Source: Planctomycetota bacterium | GTDB lineage: Bacteria > Planctomycetota > Phycisphaerae > Tepidisphaerales > Tepidisphaeraceae | Length of the DNA: 32,500 nt | NCBI GenBank assembly: GCA_026693085.1 | Contig: JAPLNB010000178.1 | Span: forward strand, 1-32,500 | Direction: 5' to 3' | Part shown: piece by piece, positions 7,261 to 18,115 of the stretch | How positions within the stretch are numbered: the stretch's first letter is position 1 | How the letters are laid out: every line of letters starts with the position of its first letter | Notes under the pieces: generated by a model | Seen by the model: the letters and a program-made list of their open reading frames with translations, nothing else | What the model was told of the DNA's origin: nothing | Databases searched by the model: none | Position numbers and translations under genes: made by a program

Positions 7261-7437
7261 TCAGGGGTTGGATGCCGCGGCCGCTTCGGGATGCTTGCGT
7301 TTGAGGTCGTCGATCTCCTGTTGCACCTTGTGGATGTAGTCACGATCGGGCTTGGCCTTGAGTTTGAGATCCGCGGTCTGGCGGGCGAGGCTGTCGAAGT
7401 CCTGGACGGCCTTGGCGTCCTTGCGAGCGCGGGATCG
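7261..7437 (-). pseudogene. Orphan 3' end of a helical protein gene
   Basis: The minus strand encodes about 58 residues, from 'RSRARKDAKAVQDFDSLA' through 'DYIHKVQQEIDDLKRKH' to a TGA at 7261-7263. The amino-acid mix is that of a charged amphipathic helix or coiled coil, and nearly every third base is G or C, as in genuine genes of this window. No ATG, GTG or TTG lies in frame within the convincing part. The frame stays open to an ATG at 7545, but that extension is antisense to the hydrolase signal peptide and does not look coding. The simplest reading is the surviving 3' end of a gene whose 5' part was lost or replaced. The alternative is a 94-residue protein overlapping the divergent gene. 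Confidence 0.5.
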
Positions 7438-7448
7438 GTGGGTATAAT
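7421..7448 (+). promoter_or_regulatory. Promoter of the glycoside hydrolase gene (leaderless geometry)
   Basis: TTGCGA (7421-7426), a 16-base spacer and a perfect TATAAT (7443-7448) are followed only 8 bases later by the ATG at 7457. There is no Shine-Dalgarno sequence. Transcription from this promoter would begin at or next to the start codon. Confidence 0.6.
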
Positions 7449-7456
7449 GGGCCGGT

Positions 7457-10201
7457 ATGAAATGGGGGAATTGGATACCAATCGTAACTGGTTTTGTGCT
7501 GCTGGGGGCGATGGAACTGCGGGGGGCAGAGAATCTCATTCGCAATGGCAGTTTTGAGGGGTCGCTGGGGTATTGGCTGGATGTGGGGCAGTCTGCGCTG
7601 GTGCGAGGGGATGGGGCGGATGGGGAGCACTATTTGCGATTTGAGAAGGATGGGCCTCGCACGACGGCGTTTGGGCTGGCGGTCGGCAAGCCGGCGAAGA
7701 TCACCCTGTGGATTCGGTCTGAGAGCGACAGCGAGTTGGAGCTGCGGGTGGTGCCAAGTTGCCGGGACGTGGCGGAGGAGATGAAGGTGGCGTGGAACCG
7801 GCGGATGTTTACGGCGAAGGGGGGGCGGGCGTGGAAGCAGGTGAGTTTTGATTTCACGCCGACGGCGAAGCCATGGCTGACCTATTGGCCCGAGAGTTCG
7901 TACATTTTATGGATATGCGCAACCGGGCCAATGAGCGTCGATGGGGTGAGCGTTGTGGAGGCCGGTGGCGGGGCGGCGATGCCGAGGCGGCCGTTGGAGG
8001 TTGTCGCGGAGGTGACGAATCTGCCAGGGTACAAGGTCAACGGAAACCTCCTGCAGAGGGGATTCAAGGCGAATGTGAAGGCGGCGGTTTACAACGCAAG
8101 CCGCCGGTCGCGGGCCGTGACGCTGCGGTGGCAGTTGATGGATTATGAGGGTTTGAAGCCGGTGTCGGAGCCGCTCGAACGGAAAATGCTGTTGCGTGGG
8201 GGTAAGACGGCGGTGGAGAGCGTGCCTCTGGTGGTGGACAACGTGGGGCTGATGTTGGCGAGAGTGAGCGCGCTGGATGAGAGCGGGGTGCTGGTGGATA
8301 AATCGGATGCGCCGGTGACGGTGCTGCCGTTTCCAAAGCGTGCAACGGTGCCGGATCCTCGGGAGCGGTTTGGGACGTCGTTGACGGGGCAGTTGGGGAT
8401 GGAGCTGATGCAGACGGTGGGGTTTCGGTGGTCGCGGTGGTGGGAAGGGCCGATGGCCTGGGACACGGTCGAGAAGACGAGGGGGGTTTACGATTGGCCT
8501 GACGAGTTGGTGGAGGAGGTGAGCCGGCGGGGGTTCTGCATCAACTACGTGATGTACGAGGTGCCCAAATGGGCGCGCGGGGCGAATGTGAACCTGCCGG
8601 AGGACATGCAGTGGTTGCCGGGCGATCCGCGGTGGGAGGATCTGGAGACGAAGACGATGTGGGACCGGTTTGTGACGTTGCTGGTGAAGCGATATGGTGA
8701 CCGGCACATCGTGTGGGAGTTTCAGAACGAGCCGGAGCTTGCGGCGTGGGGCACCGACGCGGCTTCGTACACGGCGATCGTGAAGCGGACGTCGCGGCTG
8801 GTGAAGAAGCTCAATCCGAGCGCGTATTTTTTGGTCAACTGTAATTCTCCGGACATGACGACGCTGCAGTACGATTTCTTGAAGCTTGGGGGAGCGAAGA
8901 GCATCGATTGCTTCACATATCACCATTACAACGCGGGCGAGCTGACGGGGCCGGGGTCGATTTCGCAGATGAAAAATGCGCTGCACAGTTTCGGGAACGA
9001 GCGAGCGAGCGTATGGTTCAATGAAGGCTGGAGTTTCGTGAACAGCTCGCGAGATGACGCGGCATTGGCGTTGACGGGGATTGCGGGGCCCCAGATGGCA
9101 CACATCCTGGTTCGCAACACAGCGGAGCTATTGGCGGCGGGGCAGGAGAAACTGATCGGGTTTCGGTTTGCGGGCACGGTGGGCGCGCGGAGCTGGTGGG
9201 ACTGGCAGGTGCAAGGGACGGCGATTTGGGATGACCAGGGGGACGCGACGACGGCGGTGACGGCGTGGAATGTGTTGATCGACCAGCTTGGGTTGGGGCA
9301 GCACGTGAGAACACTGCGGCCTGCGGGCGCGGTGCTGCATGTATTTCAGGACGAGCGGAACGGTCGGGGGCGGGTGGTGGCGCATGCGAGCAAAGGGGAG
9401 GTGAGTTTGGAGCTGCCGCTGACCGATGTGATCCGGCGGAATGTGATGGGGCAGGATGTGGCGCTGGCGGCGAAGGACGGGAAGACGACGGTGGTGCTGA
9501 ACGGCGACCGGAGGCCATTCTTCTTGTTCACGAGCAGCGGAACCGCTGCGAAGGATCTGGTTGGGAAGCTGGCGAGGCTGGACGAAGAGATTGGGGAGGT
9601 GGCGTCAAACCGGATCGTGTATCGGCCACCGCCTGATTGGGCGGGCAAGATCTGCGGGAGCAGCGAGGGCAATCCATGGCAGGGGGAGGACAATCGGGCG
9701 GTGTGGCGAATCGATCATCTATTCCCGAGCGATCCGATGGGCAGCGATAACTACCGTCCGATGGTGTGGACGGGCGTGTGCTGGGGCACGGCGGACTATG
9801 CATTTGGCAGCATGCCCGCCGCAAAGATGGATGATCGTGCTGTGGCGCTGACGGCGAGGGGGGGGTGGCGAGAGGGGGAGAGCGAGAAGCTGCCGGCATT
9901 GGTGTTCATTGCGCCGCGGACGGGGCAGTACAAGCTCCAGGGGCAGCTTGAGGTGAGGCTGTGGGCGGGGAACGGTCCTGTGATGTTTATGGTGCTGAAG
10001 CGAGACCCGAGGTTGAAACAGATCACGCCGATCAAATTGATCGAGGATATGCGGAACAAATCGCATCCTGAGGTGGGGGATTTGACGGTGAGACTGGATA
10101 TCGGGCAGGAGTTGCTGCTGGTTCCGAAGGTGCCGAGCTTGAACACGGCGGCCACTTACAGGATAAAGGATCTCAAGGTCAGCACAGTCCAGGCTGAGTG
10201 A
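7457..10201 (+). CDS. Exported glycoside hydrolase, clan GH-A type (GH39-like)
   Basis: The product has 914 residues. A signal peptide (about 1-23, ending ELRGA) is followed by a carbohydrate-binding-like beta-sandwich (NLIRNGSFEG...GYWLDVG, about 25-170) and a second beta domain (about 180-300). A TIM-barrel catalytic domain (about 310-640) carries the clan GH-A hallmarks: 'VWEFQNEPE' with acid/base E425 and 'VWFNEGWSF' with nucleophile E523. The 98-residue spacing suits a retaining (beta/alpha)8 hydrolase. The last 230 residues are a beta-rich unassigned region. The barrel start (FGTSLTGQLGMELMQTVGFRWSRWW) resembles GH39/GH5-like enzymes, but the exact family and glycan are not certain. The protein should be exported and act on plant or algal polysaccharide. 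The start is set by the TATAAT 8 bases upstream; there is no ribosome-binding site. Its stop lies about 107 bases before the preferred start of the PA14 gene, which probably shares the transcript. Confidence 0.85.
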   Translation: MKWGNWIPIVTGFVLLGAMELRGAENLIRNGSFEGSLGYWLDVGQSALVRGDGADGEHYLRFEKDGPRTTAFGLAVGKPAKITLWIRSESDSELELRVVPSCRDVAEEMKVAWNRRMFTAKGGRAWKQVSFDFTPTAKPWLTYWPESSYILWICATGPMSVDGVSVVEAGGGAAMPRRPLEVVAEVTNLPGYKVNGNLLQRGFKANVKAAVYNASRRSRAVTLRWQLMDYEGLKPVSEPLERKMLLRGGKTAVESVPLVVDNVGLMLARVSALDESGVLVDKSDAPVTVLPFPKRATVPDPRERFGTSLTGQLGMELMQTVGFRWSRWWEGPMAWDTVEKTRGVYDWPDELVEEVSRRGFCINYVMYEVPKWARGANVNLPEDMQWLPGDPRWEDLETKTMWDRFVTLLVKRYGDRHIVWEFQNEPELAAWGTDAASYTAIVKRTSRLVKKLNPSAYFLVNCNSPDMTTLQYDFLKLGGAKSIDCFTYHHYNAGELTGPGSISQMKNALHSFGNERASVWFNEGWSFVNSSRDDAALALTGIAGPQMAHILVRNTAELLAAGQEKLIGFRFAGTVGARSWWDWQVQGTAIWDDQGDATTAVTAWNVLIDQLGLGQHVRTLRPAGAVLHVFQDERNGRGRVVAHASKGEVSLELPLTDVIRRNVMGQDVALAAKDGKTTVVLNGDRRPFFLFTSSGTAAKDLVGKLARLDEEIGEVASNRIVYRPPPDWAGKICGSSEGNPWQGEDNRAVWRIDHLFPSDPMGSDNYRPMVWTGVCWGTADYAFGSMPAAKMDDRAVALTARGGWREGESEKLPALVFIAPRTGQYKLQGQLEVRLWAGNGPVMFMVLKRDPRLKQITPIKLIEDMRNKSHPEVGDLTVRLDIGQELLLVPKVPSLNTAATYRIKDLKVSTVQAE

Positions 10202-10308
10202 GGTCCATGCAGAAAAAAGCGTTGTACTCGGGTATTGAGGGATCTGGAGCGGCATACAGCGGCCTGCGTAAGGCGAACGTTCGGGCCAGAGGTGGAACTC
10301 CGACGCCC

Positions 10309-12405
10309 ATGGAGGCGACGGAGAAACGCTGGTCCCACCGAAGGAGCGTCTTCCCAGGACCGCCCTTGGGTGCGGTCGTGGGGCTGTTGTGTGCGCTTGG
10401 AATTGCGACGGCTGCGGATGGCGGGTTGGTGGAGACTCGCGAGGGCGCGCGCCATGAAGGCAAGGTTCGTCTGGAAGGCGGGCGATTGGTGGTGAAGGTC
10501 GCCGGCGGGGGCGAGGTCAGGCTCGAGCTATCGTCGGTGCGGCAGGCGGCGTTCGCGGATCACGCGGTCGGACAGGCGGCGGGGGGCAAGACCGTCGCCA
10601 ACGAAAAACCGGCGGAGAAGCCCAAGCCGAAGCGTATTGAGGGTCTGCGGGCGGAGTATTTTGCGGGATACGATTTGAAGGAGCTGCGGCTGGTGCGGAT
10701 CGATCCGAAGCTGGAAACGTGGTGGCCGCTGGAGGGGTCGCCCGACCCGGCCGTTCCGAGCACTTTCTCGGCAAGATGGACCGGGCAGATCGAGCCCAAA
10801 TACAGCGAAACCTACACCTTTCAGGCCGGGTTTGACAGCGGCGGGCGGCTGTGGATCAACAATCGACTGCTGCTGGATCACTGGAAGGAGTCGGGCACAT
10901 TCAGCACCAAGATTGATCTTCAGGCAGGGCGGAAGTACGACGTGAAAATGGAGTTCCGGAAGGGGCAATGGGGCGGGAATGTGCGGCTGTACTGGTCGAG
11001 CGGCCACCAGGGTCAGGAGGCGGTTCCGGCGGCGGCGTTCAGTCCACCGGCGGGGACGGTTCCGCCCACGGTGTCGATCATTTCGCCGGCCAGCGGGGAC
11101 GTGAAGCTGACGACGCTCCCGATCATGCTCGAGGCGAACGCGTCGGACGCTGACGGGAAGGTGCGGAAGGTCGAGTTCTTCGCGGACGGGGTCTCCCTGG
11201 GGGCGGCGGAGCAGACGCCGTGGCGAGTGGAGTGGAAGAGCCCGTCGCGCGGGTATCACAAGCTGGTGGCGAAAGCGACCGATGACGCGGGGATCAGTGC
11301 GGCGTCCGAGGCGTCGTTTCTGGCTGTTGCGGGCAATGCGAACGGGGCGTTGCCGCAGCCGTGGCTGGAGATGCCGGTGGGCAAGATGGAGTCGCTGGGC
11401 TCGACCAGTTGGGTGAACGACGCGTTGACGCTGAGCAGCACGCGTGGCGACCTATGGGGCGAACAAGATTCGTTTCACTACGTATTTCAGCCGCTGAACG
11501 GCGACGGCGCGATAGCGGCGCGGGTGGTGGGCCTGGAGCCATCGAAGGCGGACGGCGTGGCAGCGGGGCTTTTGATCCGCGAGAACCTGGGGGTGGAGCG
11601 GGCGAAGGTGATTTTTTTGGGCGTGGTGAGCGAGAACGGGATTCTTTTTTCGCGACGGGAGAACATATGGGAAGACCGCAAGTCCACGCCGGACGACGGA
11701 GCGACGCCGTGCTATCTGAAGCTCGCGAGACATGACAAGCGGATCCTCGCATACCGTTCAATGGATGGGGTGAAATGGGATCTGATGGGGCAGCGGGACG
11801 TGGACCTGCCGCGGAACGTGTTCATCGGTCTGGCGATCGTGAGCCCCGAAGGCGACAACGCGCGGGCGGTATTTGACCATATGACGGCCACGGCGGGGTC
11901 GCCGAAGATGGAATCGACCATCAAGGGGCTGACCCTGCGTAGCGGAACGATGATCGCGGGGAACATTCAGTCGGTTGATGAGACGTCGGTGAAAATGTGG
12001 AGCACCTACGGCCAGGTGGTGATCCCGACGAGCCAGGTGGCGAGGATCCTGATCCGGCCCTTGACGCGGGAGGCGATCCAGAAGCTTCAACCGGGGAGGA
12101 CGGGGGCAATTTTGAACAGCGGCGATTTTTACGATGGCGCCGTGGCGTTCACGGAAGGCTTTGTGCGCGTGAGCTCGGTCTTGTTCGGCGTGCGAAAGTT
12201 CAACACTTGGGACGAGACGGTGGCTGCGATTCTGCACGATGTGGAGGACGCTGCCTGCCGATACGAAGTCCGCTGCCGCGACGGCTCGCTGTTCAGAGGC
12301 AAGGCGGTTCAGGTGGATGCGGACAAGTTCAAGATCACCGAGGCTTCCGGGGCGAGTTTTATTGTTCCCGGAAGCGAAGTCATTGCGATCCGGTGCGGCG
12401 ATTGA
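10309..12405 (+). CDS. Exported PA14 / Ig-like / LamG-like protein with repeated small beta units
   Basis: The product has 698 residues from the ATG at 10309, which gives a plausible signal peptide (KRWSHRRS, then a hydrophobic stretch ending IATAADG). Upstream in-frame starts (GTG 10198, ATG 10207) would add a non-signal-like extension. Domains in order: a small beta unit (10429-10553); a PA14 domain starting 'GLRAEYFAGYDL' and including 'FDSGGRLWINNRLLLDHW'; an Ig-like domain (PTVSIISPASGDV...KVEFFADG); a LamG/DUF1349-like sandwich (about 11340-11900); and three more small beta units at the end (about 11929-12402). The units share the pattern 'GxxxxGxxxxVDxxxxxI...xxIPxSxVxxI'. PA14 domains usually bind carbohydrate, so the protein probably acts with the adjacent hydrolase at the cell surface. 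No catalytic residues were recognised. Confidence 0.8.
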   Translation: MEATEKRWSHRRSVFPGPPLGAVVGLLCALGIATAADGGLVETREGARHEGKVRLEGGRLVVKVAGGGEVRLELSSVRQAAFADHAVGQAAGGKTVANEKPAEKPKPKRIEGLRAEYFAGYDLKELRLVRIDPKLETWWPLEGSPDPAVPSTFSARWTGQIEPKYSETYTFQAGFDSGGRLWINNRLLLDHWKESGTFSTKIDLQAGRKYDVKMEFRKGQWGGNVRLYWSSGHQGQEAVPAAAFSPPAGTVPPTVSIISPASGDVKLTTLPIMLEANASDADGKVRKVEFFADGVSLGAAEQTPWRVEWKSPSRGYHKLVAKATDDAGISAASEASFLAVAGNANGALPQPWLEMPVGKMESLGSTSWVNDALTLSSTRGDLWGEQDSFHYVFQPLNGDGAIAARVVGLEPSKADGVAAGLLIRENLGVERAKVIFLGVVSENGILFSRRENIWEDRKSTPDDGATPCYLKLARHDKRILAYRSMDGVKWDLMGQRDVDLPRNVFIGLAIVSPEGDNARAVFDHMTATAGSPKMESTIKGLTLRSGTMIAGNIQSVDETSVKMWSTYGQVVIPTSQVARILIRPLTREAIQKLQPGRTGAILNSGDFYDGAVAFTEGFVRVSSVLFGVRKFNTWDETVAAILHDVEDAACRYEVRCRDGSLFRGKAVQVDADKFKITEASGASFIVPGSEVIAIRCGD

Positions 12406-12493
12406 GGTACAGACGGCCGGTTGGGAAGCGACCGCGTCCGCTTCGCAACGTACGCCGCGAGGTTTCATCAGCATCTGCGGGCGAGGGAGCCAG

Positions 12494-12513
12494 CAGGTCA
12501 GGTCAGGTCAGGT
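12494..12513. repeat. CAGGT pentanucleotide repeat, four units
   Basis: Four perfect tandem CAGGT units lie between the converging ends of the PA14 gene and the small helical-protein gene. This is probably slippage sequence; five-base units would not be tolerated in a coding frame. Confidence 0.65.
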
Positions 12514-12520
12514 GCATTGC

Positions 12521-12751
12521 CTAGGCGCTTCCGCGCACGACCTCGAGCAATTCGCTGAGTCGGCCTCCTGCCCTGGCCAACGCCACTTGCAGTTCGGCCC
12601 GTTCCGTAGAGGTCATGTGGTCGAGAACCTGATCTTTTTGCACCTTGGCCTTCATCTGCCCCAGCATCAACGCGATGGAGTCCAATTGCGTCTCCAGCAA
12701 AGTGGCTTGGTGCTCAGGCCTGTCCTGTGCAACTTCTCCTGAATGGGTCAT
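12521..12751 (-). CDS. Small helical (coiled-coil) protein, unknown function
   Basis: The product has 76 residues and I do not recognise the family. Apart from a short polar N-terminus, almost the whole chain is predicted helix with heptad-like spacing of hydrophobics (LLETQLDSIALMLGQMKAKV and later LQVALARAGGRLSELLEVV). There is no signal peptide or membrane segment, so it should be cytoplasmic, perhaps a dimer or an adaptor. The start is well supported: AAGGAAAGG lies just upstream of the ATG at 12751. It is convergent with the PA14 gene and divergent from isocitrate dehydrogenase. Confidence 0.6.
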   Translation of the reverse strand: MTHSGEVAQDRPEHQATLLETQLDSIALMLGQMKAKVQKDQVLDHMTSTERAELQVALARAGGRLSELLEVVRGSA

Positions 12752-12910
12752 AACCTTTCCTTAAGAAGTGTTGACTCTATTATCGGTGCCGGCTCGTAAA
12801 ATGAAACGGGCAAAAGCGGCGATTCGTAAAAAAGTTCGAGTGCTGCGATATAGCGGCGGGCACAAAGCACCCGTGCCGGGCGGTGGCGCGGGGTGGCCGG
12901 GCTCATCCGA

Positions 12911-12940
12911 TTGTCTTGTCGGCAACGGCAGGGCTAGAAT
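12911..12940 (+). promoter_or_regulatory. Candidate promoter of isocitrate dehydrogenase
   Basis: TTGTCT (12911-12916), an 18-base spacer and TAGAAT (12935-12940) lie 43 bases before the ATG. This predicts a leader of about 35 bases carrying the AAGGCAGG ribosome-binding site. Confidence 0.45.
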
Positions 12941-12983
12941 GGCCTATTGCGGCACGTTTGCATGAGTCTGAAGGCAGGTATCA

Positions 12984-13994
12984 ATGGCCAAGCACACGAT
13001 CGTTTTGATTCCCGGGGATGGCATCGGGCCGGAGGTGACCGAGGCCACTCGCCAGGTGCTTGAGGCGGCGGGGCTCTCGGTTGACTGGGTTGAGCTTCCG
13101 GCCGGGACACGTGCAATCGAGCAGGGCTTCGAGAATGTTTTGCCGCAGCGTACGTTGGCGGCGATCCAGGCGCACAAGGTCGCATTGAAGGGGCCGGTCA
13201 CGACGCCGGTGGCGGGCGGGTTTACGTCGGTAAACGTGCAGTTGCGGAAGAGGCTGATGCTTTACGCGGCAGTCCGGCCGGTCCGCTCGTTGGCCGGCGT
13301 GAAGACGCGTTATGAGAATGTGGACCTTGTGGTGATCCGCGAGAATACAGAAGGGCTGTATAGCGGGATCGAGAACGAAGTGACGCCGGGGGTGGTGACG
13401 AGCCTGAAGGTGGCGACGGAGACGGCATGCACGCGTATTGCGCGATACGCATTCCGGTACGCCACGCGGCAGCACCGCAAGAGGATCACGGTTTTCCACA
13501 AGGCGAACATCATGAAGATGACTGACGGGCTGTTTCTGAAATGCGCCCGGCGAATCTATGAGGAGGAGTACCCGAACATCGAGTACAACGAGCTGATTAT
13601 TGATGCCGCGTGCATGAAGATGGTACAGGATCCGACGCAGTTTGACATCGTGTTGTGCGAGAACCTGTACGGAGACGTGGTGAGCGATCTGTGCGCGGCG
13701 CTGGTGGGTGGTTTGGGGGTGGTGCCGGGCGCGAACATCGGCGATGACGTGGCGGTGTTCGAGGCGGTGCACGGTTCGGCACCGGATATTGCGGGGAAGG
13801 GTGTGGCGAACCCGCTGGCATGCATCATGTCGGGCGTAATGATGCTGAACCACCTCCACGAGGAAGCGATCGCCGAGAAGGTCAGGAACGCCTACAACAG
13901 CTTGCTTGCGGAGGGCAAGTCGCTGACGCGCGATCTGGGCGGAACGGCAGGCACGCGCGAGTTCACGGACGCGATGATCCGGCGATTGAAGTAG
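12984..13994 (+). CDS. icd: Isocitrate dehydrogenase, NAD-dependent type
   Basis: The product has 336 residues and belongs to the isocitrate/isopropylmalate dehydrogenase family. It begins with 'IPGDGIGPEVTEATR'. The substrate region 'KGPVTTPVAGGFTSVNVQLRK' carries the Ser/Asn and Arg pattern of isocitrate rather than isopropylmalate enzymes. 'VIRENTEGLYSGIE', 'FHKANIMKMTDG' and the metal-binding 'CENLYGDVVSDL' follow. In 'HGSAPDIAGKGVANP' (H263), Asp268-Ile269 stand where E. coli Icd has the NADP-binding Lys-Tyr, which indicates NAD as cofactor. It catalyses oxidative decarboxylation of isocitrate to 2-oxoglutarate in the cytoplasm. The short length matches the single-domain NAD-type (IDH3-like) bacterial enzymes. 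AAGGCAGG precedes the ATG. Aconitase, the preceding TCA step, lies 1.2 kb away on the other strand. A homoisocitrate or isopropylmalate role is less likely. Confidence 0.88.
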   Translation: MAKHTIVLIPGDGIGPEVTEATRQVLEAAGLSVDWVELPAGTRAIEQGFENVLPQRTLAAIQAHKVALKGPVTTPVAGGFTSVNVQLRKRLMLYAAVRPVRSLAGVKTRYENVDLVVIRENTEGLYSGIENEVTPGVVTSLKVATETACTRIARYAFRYATRQHRKRITVFHKANIMKMTDGLFLKCARRIYEEEYPNIEYNELIIDAACMKMVQDPTQFDIVLCENLYGDVVSDLCAALVGGLGVVPGANIGDDVAVFEAVHGSAPDIAGKGVANPLACIMSGVMMLNHLHEEAIAEKVRNAYNSLLAEGKSLTRDLGGTAGTREFTDAMIRRLK

Positions 13995-14059
13995 CTCCTG
14001 TTTAATGTTGAAATAGCTTCTGATTATTCACGCAATAATGGCAATTCTTGAAAGGGCAA

Positions 14060-14088
14060 TGGAGACGATCCGTTCTTGCCGATATAAT
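14060..14088 (+). promoter_or_regulatory. Promoter of the first PilZ gene
   Basis: TGGAGA (14060-14065), a 17-base spacer and a perfect TATAAT (14083-14088). Transcription would start near 14095, just before the hairpin at 14098-14117. Confidence 0.5.
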
Positions 14089-14097
14089 TCCTATCTT

Positions 14098-14117
14098 CCC
14101 GCCAGCAGAGTGGCGGG
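14098..14117 (+). promoter_or_regulatory. 5'-leader hairpin upstream of the first PilZ gene
   Basis: CCCGCCA (14098-14104) and TGGCGGG (14111-14117) form a perfect 7-bp stem around GCAGAG. It lies at the very start of the predicted transcript and 20 bases before the ATG at 14138. It could protect the mRNA 5' end or modulate translation. No T-run follows, so it is not a terminator. Confidence 0.45.
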
Positions 14118-14137
14118 GGTTAACGTAGAAAAACCTC

Positions 14138-14569
14138 ATGCAATTGACCGCTCAGCAGTTCGCCGATGTCCTGATGAGTTTGCGCAGCTCCGGTTCGCCG
14201 ACGAGCGACACAGAGCAGCGGCGATTCACCCGCATGAACGTGCAGGCCAAGGTGGCCGTTGCATCAATTGTCGACGGCAAAGCGGCCCGGTGTTATACGG
14301 TATTGACGCAGGACGTCAGCTTTGGCGGAATCAACTTGATGCAGTCGGTGGAATTGGAGCATGGCAGCCGGCTGTTGGTCCGACTCCCACGCGGTGAGAA
14401 GCCGCCGCTGATGATGGTGGCGGTGGTCGCGCGCTGCAAAACGCTGGCGGACGGCTTGTTCGGCATTGGGGCGAAGTTCGTCGTGGAGGCGGACGTGAAC
14501 GCCGCCCAGCAGATGGTCCAGGCCGCCGAGCGGGAACGGCAACGGATCAGCAATTCGACCCTCAAGTAG
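14138..14569 (+). CDS. PilZ-domain protein 1
   Basis: The product has 143 residues. A short helical N-terminus (MQLTAQQFADVL) precedes one PilZ domain. Both c-di-GMP-binding motifs are present: R28-R-F-T-R32 (RxxxR) and D59-V-S61-F-G-G64 (DxSxxG). The remaining beta strands (LLVRLPRG, MVAVVARC, FGIGAKFV) fit the barrel. It is cytoplasmic and probably a stand-alone c-di-GMP receptor; its output partner is not visible. The next gene is a diverged tandem copy with the same N-terminal pattern. A promoter and a 5' hairpin lie just upstream. The start codon lacks a clear ribosome-binding site. Confidence 0.82.
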   Translation: MQLTAQQFADVLMSLRSSGSPTSDTEQRRFTRMNVQAKVAVASIVDGKAARCYTVLTQDVSFGGINLMQSVELEHGSRLLVRLPRGEKPPLMMVAVVARCKTLADGLFGIGAKFVVEADVNAAQQMVQAAERERQRISNSTLK

Positions 14570-14700
14570 AGTCCGATAACGCTGGGAGGCGATTCAAGCT
14601 AATAAACGTCCGGCGACAATGGGGCGATAGAGAACAGGGTCGCCATGCGTATTCCGGGAGCAGCCATAGCCCCTGTGGTGTACTGCAGCCGAGGCCCTTT

Positions 14701-15147
14701 ATGGATCTGACAGCCGAGCAATTTGCAGCATTGGTTACTTCGTTGACCCTGGAACCGCGGAGCGGTGCCGCGGAAAAACGTCGGGCCTCACGGATCGAGG
14801 GTTGTGGTCAGGTTCTGATTACAGTCTGCGATGGGGGTGGGGCGAGTCACGCCGGACAGGCGCAGTCCACCCGGACGCGGGCGAAGCTGTCGAACATCTC
14901 GTCGCGGGGAATCGGGCTGACCTACGGCGAACGGCTGGAGAGCGGGCGGCAGCTCATCGTGCACATGCCAACGAAGACGAAGCCGGACGTGCAGATATTG
15001 TGCACGGTGGTGCATTGCGTGGAGCGATCGGCGAGGCTTTTTGCGGTTGGAGCGGAATTCACGTGCGTGCTTTCGCCCGCGGAGGTGCCCAGGGCGTTAG
15101 ACGAGCCGGCGATGCATGCGCGGATCCAGCAGTCGATGCTGGGGTAG
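14701..15147 (+). CDS. PilZ-domain protein 2 (tandem paralogue)
   Basis: The product has 148 residues and shares with the preceding gene the start 'M-LTA-QFA' and the PilZ layout. The c-di-GMP motifs are retained: R27-R-A-S-R31 and N65-I-S67-S-R-G70. It differs by a longer loop between the motifs (about residues 44-60, CDGGGASHAGQ...). It is probably a cytoplasmic c-di-GMP receptor that arose by duplication and diverged in specificity. It is separated from copy 1 by 131 bases with no clear promoter, so co-transcription is possible but unproven. It is convergent with aconitase. Confidence 0.8.
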   Translation: MDLTAEQFAALVTSLTLEPRSGAAEKRRASRIEGCGQVLITVCDGGGASHAGQAQSTRTRAKLSNISSRGIGLTYGERLESGRQLIVHMPTKTKPDVQILCTVVHCVERSARLFAVGAEFTCVLSPAEVPRALDEPAMHARIQQSMLG

Positions 15148-15202
15148 AATAAACCGGTCGATGGCAATCCGTGGGATTTGACGATGCAGGGGGAAAGAGG
15201 GG

Positions 15203-17872
<2,670 letters not shown>

Positions 17873-18115
17873 AATGTGGAGCTAGAAGACAAACAATCTC
17901 ATTATTCCGTTGCGACTATACGTGGTTCCGAGAGAAGCGGCGACGGTCATTCTATGCCTCGTCCGGCCGCGTGCCGAAGTGGCGAAGCGGGGGGAGCGAC
18001 TGCGCAAAAGAGCAAATATTTAGCGGTTTGCGAGGAAAGAGGCAAGCGGGCTGGCGTTTCGGGTGATTTCCCTGCGGTTCAGGGGAGTGTAGGATTTGCG
18101 TGAGGATGATGGATT

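Larger units (their letters stand above)
7088..7456. other. Divergent intergenic region with a gene remnant
   Basis: These 369 bases separate the isomerase gene (minus) from the glycoside hydrolase (plus). They hold the isomerase AGGAGG site (just above 7087), an A-run at about 7109-7117, the 3' end of an unidentified minus-strand coding sequence (7261 to about 7437), and the hydrolase promoter at 7421-7448. Bases 7118-7260 show nothing recognisable. Confidence 0.6.

Noticed and set aside
12768-12965. 65-codon plus-strand frame before isocitrate dehydrogenase
   Set aside because: No ribosome-binding site, and it overlaps the likely icd promoter. It reads as translated intergenic sequence.
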